Position numbers and translations under genes: made by a program. 64,000 bases of DNA, from positions 248,001 to 312,000 of the forward strand of contig CAYPIY010000003.1 of NCBI GenBank assembly GCA_964410965.1. Direction: 5' to 3'. Below the pieces are notes generated by a model. The model was not told where the DNA came from, searched no databases, and saw nothing but the letters and a program-made list of their open reading frames with translations. Shown in pieces: positions 9,636-16,822 of this stretch; the first letter of the stretch is position 1, and every line of letters starts with the position of its first letter. This stretch comes from JBBIRG01 sp964410965 (GTDB lineage Bacteria; CLD3; SB21; JBBIRG01).

Positions 9636-9655
9636 TCTTTAATCTGGGAACCGGA

Positions 9656-10156
9656 TTATTTCATCCGTTCTTCCATCAGTTTCTTCCGGGCGTAGGGGAC
9701 GAGTCCTCCGGCCTGAACAATGGCCTGACGGGCTTTGGGCAGAGGCTCGATCGCGTAAGTCTTACCGGTTGCTTTGTTGATCACGGAAGTTTCCGCAATC
9801 TCCAGTTCGTCGCCCTCGTTGCCTTCAATGCCCGGAGCGATAATCGTGCGCAATCCGAGATTGATCGCGTTCTGCAGGAAGATCCGCGCGAAATCATTGG
9901 CGACCACGATTAACCCGTGCCCGTGCAGGCAGGACGCGGCCTGTTCGCGCGATGACCCGCATCCGAAATTCTTGCCGGCGAGAATCACGCTGTCATGCGG
10001 AATTTCCTTGTTCTTCAGCTTTTTGTTGAATTCGGTTGCATCGGCAAATGCGAACTGAATCGTTTCCGTCGGCAATACGGTCGCCATGAACCGGCCGGGA
10101 TAAATCACGTCGGTGGAAATATCGTTGCCGACTTTATACACGACTTTGGTATTCAT
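9656..10156 (-). CDS. Aconitase-family small subunit (LeuD/homoaconitase-like swivel domain)
   Basis: 166 residues, the length of archaeal-type isopropylmalate or homoaconitate isomerase small subunits. Visible are NDISTDVIYPGRF, KNFGCGSSREQAA and VVANDFARIFLQNAINLGL, which form the swivel domain that closes over the [4Fe-4S] site of the large subunit. The substrate-specificity loop reads PGRFMATVLP, not a loop I can match confidently to isopropylmalate, homoaconitate or methylfumarate enzymes. The ATGA overlap with the large-subunit stop and an AAAGGAGGT inside that gene's end show translational coupling. Substrate undecided. Confidence 0.88.
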   Translation of the reverse strand: MNTKVVYKVGNDISTDVIYPGRFMATVLPTETIQFAFADATEFNKKLKNKEIPHDSVILAGKNFGCGSSREQAASCLHGHGLIVVANDFARIFLQNAINLGLRTIIAPGIEGNEGDELEIAETSVINKATGKTYAIEPLPKARQAIVQAGGLVPYARKKLMEERMK

Positions 10157-11457
10157 TTTTTACCTCCTTTGGCGGCTTTCCGCGGTTTCGTGATCACGCC
10201 GGTGATGGCGCTCGCGGCGGCCACCGCCGGGGAACATAAATACACTTCCGAATTGGGATTGCCCATACGGCCTTTAAAATTGCGGTTGGTTGTTGCTAAA
10301 GCGACTTCTCCGTCTCCCAATGCGCCCTGATGCACGCCGAGACAGCATCCGCAGCCGGAATTCATGATCACCGCGCCGGCTTCCGCTAAAGTGTTGATAT
10401 AACCTTTTTTCAACGCCTGTTTGTAGATGTTCCATGACGCCGGGAACACGATCATTCGCGTGCCTTTTTTGACACGCTTGCCTTTAAGAATTTCGGCGGC
10501 GATTTTTAGATCGTCAAGACGGCCGTTGGTGCAGGAACCGATGACAATCTGCTGGATTGCCTTGCCGGCGACTTCCTTGATCGGCTTGACATTATCCACC
10601 GTGTGCGGACATGCGATCTGCGGTTCGAGCTTGGATACGTCGATTTCAATGACCTGTTCGTACTGCGCGTCTTTATCCGGCAGAACAGGCACTATTTTCC
10701 CTTTCACGCCGGCTTCTTCCTTGAGATAGCGCATGGTTTCCTCATCCCCGGGAACGATACCCGATGTCGCGCCGGCTTCCACCGACATGTTGCAGATGAC
10801 CAGCCGTCCCGATGTTGACATTTTTTTGATCGTATCGCCGTGAAATTCGATGACACGGAAATTCGCGCCTTCGGCGGAAACTTTTCCGATCAGATAAAGG
10901 ATCAGGTCTTTCGGTCCTACCATATCCGGGAACTTTCCGTTGACGACGACTTTGATCGTTCCGGGAACTTCGACGTTCAGCACTCGCCCGAGCGACCAGA
11001 CGGCGGCCATTTCCGTGGCGCCGATTCCGAATGAAAAAGCGCCCAGTGCGCCGTGACTTGTGGTATGACTGTCCGTACCGACGACCACATAACCCGGACG
11101 GACGTATCCGTTTTCCGGAAGAATCTGGTGGCAGATGCCGCCTTCATCGCCGCGCAGGTCATGGAATTTCGTAATTCCCTGCGACGCGACAAATTCGCGG
11201 ATCTTTTTCTGGTTTGTCGCTGTCTTGGAACTTTCCGCAGGCACACGGTGATCAAATATGATCGCGATCTTCGACGGATCCCAGACTTTCAGTTCCAGTC
11301 CCGTATCCTTAAACACTTCCTTGAACTGGCTGATCACCAGCGCTCCGTTTTCATGCGACATGGCGAGATCCACTTTCGGTTCCACCACGTCGCCGACATT
11401 TACAGAAGGCAGGCCCGAAGCTTTGGCCAGGATCTTCTGAACAATTGTCATGCCCAT
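10153..11457 (-). CDS. Aconitase-family large subunit (LeuC/homoaconitase-like, [4Fe-4S])
   Basis: 434 residues, matching the short stand-alone large subunits. Key motifs are DSHTTSHGALGAFSFGIGAT, the first iron-sulfur cysteine in VIGSCTNGR and the other two in NSGCGCCLG; all three ligands are present. These enzymes isomerise hydroxy-di/tricarboxylates by dehydration and rehydration. The gene follows the CoA-transferase after a 163-bp gap containing an inverted repeat. Given the CoA-transferase and lyase upstream, candidates include citramalate/mesaconate, itaconate, homocitrate or citrate; leucine biosynthesis is less likely because leuA and other leu genes are absent. Confidence 0.9.
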   Translation of the reverse strand: MGMTIVQKILAKASGLPSVNVGDVVEPKVDLAMSHENGALVISQFKEVFKDTGLELKVWDPSKIAIIFDHRVPAESSKTATNQKKIREFVASQGITKFHDLRGDEGGICHQILPENGYVRPGYVVVGTDSHTTSHGALGAFSFGIGATEMAAVWSLGRVLNVEVPGTIKVVVNGKFPDMVGPKDLILYLIGKVSAEGANFRVIEFHGDTIKKMSTSGRLVICNMSVEAGATSGIVPGDEETMRYLKEEAGVKGKIVPVLPDKDAQYEQVIEIDVSKLEPQIACPHTVDNVKPIKEVAGKAIQQIVIGSCTNGRLDDLKIAAEILKGKRVKKGTRMIVFPASWNIYKQALKKGYINTLAEAGAVIMNSGCGCCLGVHQGALGDGEVALATTNRNFKGRMGNPNSEVYLCSPAVAAASAITGVITKPRKAAKGGKK

Positions 11458-11494
11458 AGGACATACTCCTTTGTTTGATTGCTAATTCTTTGTA

Positions 11495-11607
11495 AACCGC
11501 AAAGAACGCTATGCACGCAAAGAAAAAATAATGAATTTCAAACTGTTTTCCCTAAATTTCTTCCGGTATATTTTATTTCCTTTGCGATCTTCCCGTGCTT
11601 TGCGGTT
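11495..11607. repeat. Nested inverted repeat with CGCAAAG core between CoA-transferase and aconitase genes
   Basis: AACCGCAAAG (11495-11504) pairs perfectly with CTTTGCGGTT (11598-11607), and an inner CGCAAAG (11516-11522) pairs with CTTTGCG (11580-11586). Together they could form a long interrupted hairpin spanning most of the gap in the operon. Confidence 0.55.
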
Positions 11608-11620
11608 ATAATAATAAATA

Positions 11621-12814
11621 TTACACAACGCCTTTTTCTTTTAGTTTCTTCACGTCGTCGGCCGAGTAGCCGATTTCCTTCAGAATCTCTTCTGTATGCT
11701 GAGACAGTCTCGGCGGCGCCGTCTCGACTTTGTTGGTCGTCTTGTCGAATTTCGCTGTCATGTTGAACAGCTTAAGTTCGCCGATGCCTTCCGCCTGAAC
11801 CGTCGCGATGGTGTCGCGGTGTTTGATCTGCGGCTGGTTGAGCGCGTCTTCGAGCGACAGGATCGCCCCGGAGGGTACATCGTTTTTGTTAAGAATCTCG
11901 ACCCAATGGTCGGTCGTGTTTCCGACGAGTTTCGCCTCGAGCAGCGGAGAAAGCTCCTTACGGTTTTTCTTTCGCGCGTCGCGTTTCTGGAACCGGGGAT
12001 CGGTTTTCAGCTCCGGCACGCCAAGCACATCGGCCACGGCTTCCCACTGTTCCTGCTTGTTCGCGGCGATGTTGATGAACCCGTCTTTGGTCTTAAATGT
12101 TCCCGACGGCGCGGCGGTCATATTGTCGTTGCCGAGCAGTTGCGGCTGCTGATGCCCGATCAGCAGGTTCGCGGCAACCCAGCCCATCAGCGGCATGATC
12201 GAATCGAGCAAAGCGATGTCGATGAACTGGCCTTTGCCGGTGCGTTCCCGGAAGAACAGCGCGGCAAGTATCGCGAGACCGGCATTCATTCCGCCGACGG
12301 TATCGCAAACGGGAAAACCGCAGCGAAGCGGATTGAGCCGCTCGTCGCCGTTGATCGCCATGATGCCGCTCAGACCCTGGATGATCTGGTCGTACGCCGG
12401 TTTGAACGCGTCGGGCCCCGTCGCCCCGAATCCCGAGATCGCGCAGAAAATGATTTTCGGATTGATCTCCGACAGGACTTTATATCCCACGCCGAGACGG
12501 TCCATGACGCCGGGGCGGAAATTCTCAACCACGACGTCGCATTTCGCGACGAGTTTCTTGAATATCTCTTTCGCTTCCGGTTCTTTCAGGTTCAGCGTGA
12601 CGGATTTCTTGTTCATGTTCTGGGCAAGAAAACTGGTGCCCATGTTTTTTTCGTTCAGTTCGGGAACGTTGCCTAATTTACGCGCGAGGTCCCCGTCCTT
12701 GGGATTTTCGATCTTGATCACCTCCGCGCCAAGCCACGCCAGATGCAGAGTCGCGAACGGTCCGGAGAGGACGTTCGTCAGGTCGAGCACCCGGATTCCT
12801 TCAAGGTTTTTCAT
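11621..12814 (-). CDS. CaiB/BaiF family (class III) CoA-transferase
   Basis: 397 residues from the ATG at 12814; a GTG two codons upstream (12820) is the alternative. Family features are the N-terminal RVLDLTNVLSGPFATLHLAWLGAEVIKIENP, then GFGATGPDAFKPAYDQIIQG, in which Asp142 is the expected residue forming the aspartyl-CoA intermediate. Class III enzymes move CoA between carboxylic acids, for example succinyl-CoA to a hydroxy-diacid. Its position directly after an HMG-CoA-lyase-like gene (26 bp) suggests it activates the lyase's substrate. The exact acid cannot be read from sequence. Confidence 0.9.
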   Translation of the reverse strand: MKNLEGIRVLDLTNVLSGPFATLHLAWLGAEVIKIENPKDGDLARKLGNVPELNEKNMGTSFLAQNMNKKSVTLNLKEPEAKEIFKKLVAKCDVVVENFRPGVMDRLGVGYKVLSEINPKIIFCAISGFGATGPDAFKPAYDQIIQGLSGIMAINGDERLNPLRCGFPVCDTVGGMNAGLAILAALFFRERTGKGQFIDIALLDSIMPLMGWVAANLLIGHQQPQLLGNDNMTAAPSGTFKTKDGFINIAANKQEQWEAVADVLGVPELKTDPRFQKRDARKKNRKELSPLLEAKLVGNTTDHWVEILNKNDVPSGAILSLEDALNQPQIKHRDTIATVQAEGIGELKLFNMTAKFDKTTNKVETAPPRLSQHTEEILKEIGYSADDVKKLKEKGVV

Positions 12815-12840
12815 AGTCACTCCGTATAATTAGGTTTTCG

Positions 12841-13752
12841 CTAGGCGTTCTTTTTTTCCGGGATCACGCCGGTACGGTAAATGGTTCCCGGCATTTCACG
12901 GCTGAAGAACGCCGCAACGTCATTCGCAACGGTCATCACAGGATCCAACTGAACGTCCGTCCGGATGTCCATGTGCTGCAGCATGTGAACAAGGTCTTCC
13001 GTGGCAACATTGCCACCTGCGATTTTCGTGAACGGACAGCCGCCGAGTCCAGCGACCGAGGATTCATAATACTTCACGCCGACTTTCATCGCCGCGTAGC
13101 AGTTCGCGAGGCCCATGCCGTAGGTGTTGTGAAAATGACAGGTCAGGTCGATATCGTCGGCGAGGGCGTTCACGGCGCTGAACAACTGTTCGACCTTATC
13201 GGGCGTGGCGTGTCCGGCGGTGTCGGCGAGGCTGATATTGCGCAGTCCCGCGTCAACGAATTTTCTCGCGATCGCGATGACGTTGTCCATCGGAACCGGG
13301 CCTTCAAACCCGCAGCCGAACGCGGACTGTACCGAGACCTGGACTTTCTTTTTCGCATCGGTCGCCGTATTGGCAATCGCGATGATCCGTTCAGTGGCCT
13401 CAGCGACGGACATATTCGTGTTTTTCTTGCTGTGCGTCTCGCTCGCGGAAACGCCCATGCAGAACATGTCGACGTCGAGTTTCATCCCTCGCTCAAGTCC
13501 CTTTTCGTTCAGCACCAGCGCGGACAGGATGACGTTCTTCGGTTTGTCTTTTGCCAATTCGATAAACAACTGATCAGTTGTCGCCATTTGCGGCATTTTC
13601 TCGATATGAACGAACGAGCCGACCTGGATGATGTCAATGCCTGTGTGCAGAAGGCCTTTGATCCATTCCAGCTTCTTTTCGAGGGGGACGATCTGTTTTT
13701 CCATCTGCAGGCCGTCGCGCGGGCCTACTTCATGAATGATGATGTCGTGCAT
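12841..13752 (-). CDS. Hydroxymethylglutaryl-CoA-lyase-like enzyme (HMGL family)
   Basis: 303 residues, full length. The family start EVGPRDGLQ (Asp13 a metal ligand), the metal histidines in CHFHNTYG (206 and 208) and the C-terminal signature SVAGLGGCPF with catalytic Cys239, then GNVATEDLVHML, are all present. Such TIM-barrel lyases split 3-hydroxy-3-methyl acyl-CoA esters to acetyl-CoA plus a keto acid. The usual SFVSPKWVPQM is here SFVHIEKMPQM, so the substrate may be citramalyl-CoA or another analogue. 20 bp after the dehydrogenase gene and 26 bp before the CoA-transferase. Confidence 0.88.
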   Translation of the reverse strand: MHDIIIHEVGPRDGLQMEKQIVPLEKKLEWIKGLLHTGIDIIQVGSFVHIEKMPQMATTDQLFIELAKDKPKNVILSALVLNEKGLERGMKLDVDMFCMGVSASETHSKKNTNMSVAEATERIIAIANTATDAKKKVQVSVQSAFGCGFEGPVPMDNVIAIARKFVDAGLRNISLADTAGHATPDKVEQLFSAVNALADDIDLTCHFHNTYGMGLANCYAAMKVGVKYYESSVAGLGGCPFTKIAGGNVATEDLVHMLQHMDIRTDVQLDPVMTVANDVAAFFSREMPGTIYRTGVIPEKKNA

Positions 13753-13772
13753 AGTGTTCGTTTTTCGTTAAA

Positions 13773-14891
13773 TTAAAGTTTCGCGGCAATCGCATTGGCC
13801 ATCTCGAGAGTCTTGCTGTTTCCGCCCATATCGTACGTGCGTACTTTGCCTTCCTTGATGACGTCGGCGGTAGCTTTTTCAAGGCGCGTTCCTTTATCGG
13901 TTTCGCCTAACCAGTCGAGCATCATTTTCGCCGCGAGAATCGTAGCGATCGGATTGCATTTGTACATACCGGCGTATTTCGGCGCGGAACCGTGCGTCGG
14001 TTCAAACACGGCCAGTTTTTCGCCGATGTTGCCGGAACAGCCGAATCCGAGCCCGCCGACCATCTGCGCGCATAAATCGGAAATGATATCGCCGTAAAGA
14101 TTCGGAGCGACGAGCACGTCGTAATTGAACGGATTCTTCAGCAGCCACATCGTCATGGCGTCGATGTTCGCGTCGTCCATCTGTATGCCCGGATAGTCTT
14201 TCGCGACGGCTTTACCGATTTCGAGGAATAATCCGTCGGTGGCGCGGACCACGTTCGCCTTGTGAACGATGGTAACTTTCTTGCGGTTGAATTTCTTGGC
14301 GAATTCAAACGCGGCGCGGATGATGCGTTCCGATCCTTTTTTCGTATTGATTTTGCAAGTCAGCGCGTACTCGTCGCCGGAGAGTTTGCTGAACGGCGCG
14401 AACGCTTTGTTCGTCTCCGCGAGCACCTTCGCGACGGCATCCGGCACGGTGTTGTATTCGACGCCGACGTACAGGTCTTCGGTGTTTTCACGGAACACGA
14501 CGAGGTCGATATTTTCCTTGAAATTGAGGGGATTGCCCGCGTAGCCTTTGCAGGGGCGGAGACAGATGTACAGGTCGAACAGCTGACGCATGCGGACGAT
14601 CGGTGAACGGTAGATCAGGCCTTTGCCTTTCAGTTCAGGAACGAGTTCCGCTTCCGCGGCTTTTACGGGTTTGGAAGTAATCGCGCCGAACATCGCGGCA
14701 TTGACATTCTTTAATAAATCAATCGTACGCTGAGGGAACGCGTCGCCTTCCTTGCACCAGAATTCCCATCCGATATCGCCGTGTATGTATTCAGCGTCAA
14801 GAGCCAGTTTATCCAAAACAATTTTCGCCGCTTCCAGCGCTTCGATTCCGATCCCGTCGCCCGGCAGCCAGGCAATTTTGTACTTCGCCAT
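13773..14891 (-). CDS. Isocitrate/isopropylmalate dehydrogenase family protein
   Basis: 372 residues of the NAD(P)-dependent beta-decarboxylating dehydrogenase family. It shows PGDGIGIE, the substrate-binding helix SPIVRMRQLFDLYICLRPC, FRENTEDLYVG, and the C-terminal NLYGDIISDLCAQMVGGLG and EPTHGSAPKYAG. The DLYICLRP form is more like isocitrate dehydrogenases than leucine-pathway LeuB. ATG at 14891 follows CAGGAG. As the first enzyme gene of the operon it may work with the aconitase pair either in the TCA cycle or on a methyl-branched homologue. Confidence 0.88.
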   Translation of the reverse strand: MAKYKIAWLPGDGIGIEALEAAKIVLDKLALDAEYIHGDIGWEFWCKEGDAFPQRTIDLLKNVNAAMFGAITSKPVKAAEAELVPELKGKGLIYRSPIVRMRQLFDLYICLRPCKGYAGNPLNFKENIDLVVFRENTEDLYVGVEYNTVPDAVAKVLAETNKAFAPFSKLSGDEYALTCKINTKKGSERIIRAAFEFAKKFNRKKVTIVHKANVVRATDGLFLEIGKAVAKDYPGIQMDDANIDAMTMWLLKNPFNYDVLVAPNLYGDIISDLCAQMVGGLGFGCSGNIGEKLAVFEPTHGSAPKYAGMYKCNPIATILAAKMMLDWLGETDKGTRLEKATADVIKEGKVRTYDMGGNSKTLEMANAIAAKL

Positions 14892-14942
14892 AGTGTCTCT
14901 CCTGAAAAAATGGTTCTAAATTAGAGCCGTTTATTTAATTCA

Positions 14943-15200
14943 TTAACATTCGTAATTCTGATCGAAGCTCGACATGATCGAGCGGTCGATATCCATCTGC
15001 GACTGGATGTTGCCGAGGCATTCCTGCAATTGCTGGCAATGGCGCCGCTGGAGTTCCGCGAATTTTGTAAGACAGGTTTTCGCCTTTTCGTCGCCGATCT
15101 CTTTCGCCGCTTTTATGTGAAAATCATACGATTCATTCTCTCGCGCGATGATTTCGTTGATCACATCGACGACCGACCGGGCTTGCTTAAATTCTGACAT
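14943..15200 (-). CDS. Half-rubrerythrin/ferritin-like small protein
   Basis: 85 residues, predicted as two helices. The pattern E21-xxx-Y25-x-F27 then a second helix with H54 matches one half of a rubrerythrin four-helix bundle, so a homodimer is expected. In place of the usual E-x-x-H the second helix reads Q51-R-R-H54, so one carboxylate ligand is missing and metal binding may be altered or lost. Cysteines at 43, 55 and the C-terminal residue are unusual. A strong RBS (AAAGGAAA) and promoter precede it. It lies 51 bp before the dehydrogenase gene and is likely the first gene of the operon. Confidence 0.7.
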   Translation of the reverse strand: MSEFKQARSVVDVINEIIARENESYDFHIKAAKEIGDEKAKTCLTKFAELQRRHCQQLQECLGNIQSQMDIDRSIMSSFDQNYEC

Positions 15201-15235
15201 GGGGTTTCCTTTGTAAGGTTTTTACAATGGCGATG

Positions 15236-15264
15236 AATCTAATAAAAAAAATGTCTTAAATCAA
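15236..15264 (-). promoter_or_regulatory. Promoter of the ferritin-like/metabolic operon
   Basis: Minus strand TTGATT (15264-15259), 17 bp, TAGATT (15241-15236), about 35 bp before the first ATG. Confidence 0.55.
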
Positions 15265-15469
15265 GGTTTTCTGAACGACGTTGTTTTGTGGTTTATTTTG
15301 AATAAAAAAAACAAGTACAATGATTACGCTTTTTACAACCTTATTCAAATTTGTATTTAGTATAGAATCAATTGAAAATCGATTTACCATGATTTGCGCA
15401 ATGGTACTAATAGACATTTTAGTGGTATAGGATATTTTATTAAGAAACCGATGACGGAATTTTTTCGAT

Positions 15470-15640
15470 ATGGTTTACCACGATTTGAGTGTTGTGTTCG
15501 GCCAAGTCATCACAATCGGCGATGATTATCAAGCGGATGTATTGGACGATTTACAAAATGGAATCCGGGCGATCTGGTACAATCCCTTTCGGATACCGTT
15601 ACCGGATGATAAAAAGGTAATGGAGTTTGATGATTTTTAG
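15470..15640 (+). pseudogene. C-terminal remnant of a HAD-superfamily hydrolase (YjjG-like)
   Basis: A 56-codon open frame reads motif IV (ITIGDDYQADV) and then GIRAIWYNP, the hallmark C-terminal segment of HAD phosphatases of the YjjG/pyrimidine-nucleotidase type. Motifs I-III are absent upstream in any frame, so this is a decayed fragment. It lies in AT-rich DNA at the edge of the lipoprotein island. Confidence 0.65.
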
Positions 15641-15707
15641 GAAACTACCGGATATATTGAAAATATTTTAAATAATTATTCCTCATCGCATAAATCTTAT
15701 GCGCCTA

Positions 15708-15788
15708 TTAATCGCAGGTACACGAGTCCCTTAACGCTTTCATTACAAAATGAGTTTTAACCGAATTGTAAGCACCAAAATAACCGGC
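15708..15788 (-). pseudogene. 3' remnant of a fourth tandem lipoprotein paralogue
   Basis: The minus strand encodes AGYFGAYNSVKTHFVMKALR and six further residues to a stop codon, the same peptide as the last 26 residues of the three intact paralogues at 16823-19770. DNA identity is nearly complete across 81 bp and then stops abruptly. The matching 5' end lies at 16702-16794, with a different gene in between. Confidence 0.85.
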
Positions 15789-15811
15789 TGGCTAATGCGG
15801 CTTTGGACATT

Positions 15812-16678
15812 TTACCTTTGTATTTTAGCAATGAAATTTTTACTTGATGAATTAAACGATCCAAAAAAACCTAATCCATGTAAAATATTACTACTTGCTT
15901 CTAATGTTTTATTTTTTTCTTCTCGATAAAAGCTATCTACGCTGGAATCAAATACTATAAATCTTTTATCGGAAGTCCAATTATTATATTTGTTTTTTGT
16001 TAAAGCTGAATCATAAATACTAACATTAATATTCATTGCTGAATAATTTGCCGTGGTATCAAAAAAGAAATCTACCAAAGCGCTATCATTAAAAGTGTGA
16101 TATTCAAGGATTCTATATGGAGAAATGCTTGTGCATGTAAATGATTTTATGTTGGAAGGAGTTGAAGTGGTTGATATTTTAAATTTAATTTGTCCCTTAT
16201 CAACAATTCCATAACTGGAATGATATATTTTTCTTTGTATAATAGGTATGTTTATTGTGTCATTCTCAGCAATATTTAATATTTGGGGTTCTTGTGGAAT
16301 GTCGGTAGTAGCGCTATATATATTCACAACCCAGACAGTTAAAATATAATTCATATTTGCGGAATTTTGCAGTAAATTATTTTCATCAACATAAACACCA
16401 TAATTTGTTTCATCCTCATAATCTTTGTATTTTAAAATAATATTTTGTGTGTTATTTCTAATTTCTACAATAGCGTCTTTTATGGGCTTATATGGCGGAT
16501 CGTTATATGCAGGATCAGCATTTTTGTTTAGATAACCAACATAAATGTAATTATTTGATTTTTGAATCGCACCTACTACAATGATTTCATCTGTAAAGTT
16601 TGATTCTTTGTTTTCACAACAGATATAACAAATCGCACTAATCGAAAACATAAGAAATAGAAACATCCGGTTTTTCAT
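15812..16678 (-). CDS. Lipoprotein occupying the body position of a destroyed paralogue (DUF4249-like, tentative)
   Basis: 288 residues from the ATG at 16678; an in-frame ATG at 16708 adds ten residues and overlaps the upstream remnant. The start MKNRMFLFLMFSISAICYICC is a lipoprotein signal with the acylated Cys followed by Glu-Asn-Lys-Glu. The rest is a beta-rich, Asn/Lys/Ile-rich sequence with carboxypeptidase-regulatory-like character (PIKDAIVEIRNNTQN). The end GFFGSFNSSSKNF is a distant match to GYFGAYNSVKTHF of the paralogues, so all may be one broad family (possibly DUF4249). Its base composition is markedly more AT-rich than its neighbours, suggesting separate origin. Confidence 0.7.
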   Translation of the reverse strand: MKNRMFLFLMFSISAICYICCENKESNFTDEIIVVGAIQKSNNYIYVGYLNKNADPAYNDPPYKPIKDAIVEIRNNTQNIILKYKDYEDETNYGVYVDENNLLQNSANMNYILTVWVVNIYSATTDIPQEPQILNIAENDTINIPIIQRKIYHSSYGIVDKGQIKFKISTTSTPSNIKSFTCTSISPYRILEYHTFNDSALVDFFFDTTANYSAMNINVSIYDSALTKNKYNNWTSDKRFIVFDSSVDSFYREEKNKTLEASSNILHGLGFFGSFNSSSKNFIAKIQR

Positions 16679-16701
16679 GCAACACCTATAAAAATACTTT
16701 T

Positions 16702-16794
16702 TTAACATTTATTCGAACGTTTGTTGAAATAACACCCAAAACAGCAGGTGATAACAAATAATATTGCCGTTATACCAATCTTATAGAATTTCAT
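16702..16794 (-). pseudogene. 5' remnant of the fourth paralogue: signal peptide only (30 codons)
   Basis: The minus strand reads MKFYKIGITAILFVITCC, then FGC, the same lipoprotein signal peptide as the paralogues at 16823 and 17817. It leaves the homology right after the lipobox and ends nine codons later (YFNKRSNKC, stop). The sequence upstream of its ATG also matches the intergenic spacer of the other copies. It may still be translated as a small peptide. Confidence 0.8.
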
Positions 16795-16822
16795 AATGTA
16801 ATAATAATTTTACCCTCACGTT

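Noticed and set aside
11696..12676. Open frame of 326 codons antisense to the CoA-transferase
   Set aside because: Same reason: a shadow of a well-supported gene, rich in Arg and Phe, no start signal and no recognised motif.
10153..14891. Leucine biosynthesis operon
   Set aside because: leuA is absent, and a CoA-transferase and HMGL-type lyase sit among the genes; the dehydrogenase helix resembles isocitrate dehydrogenases.
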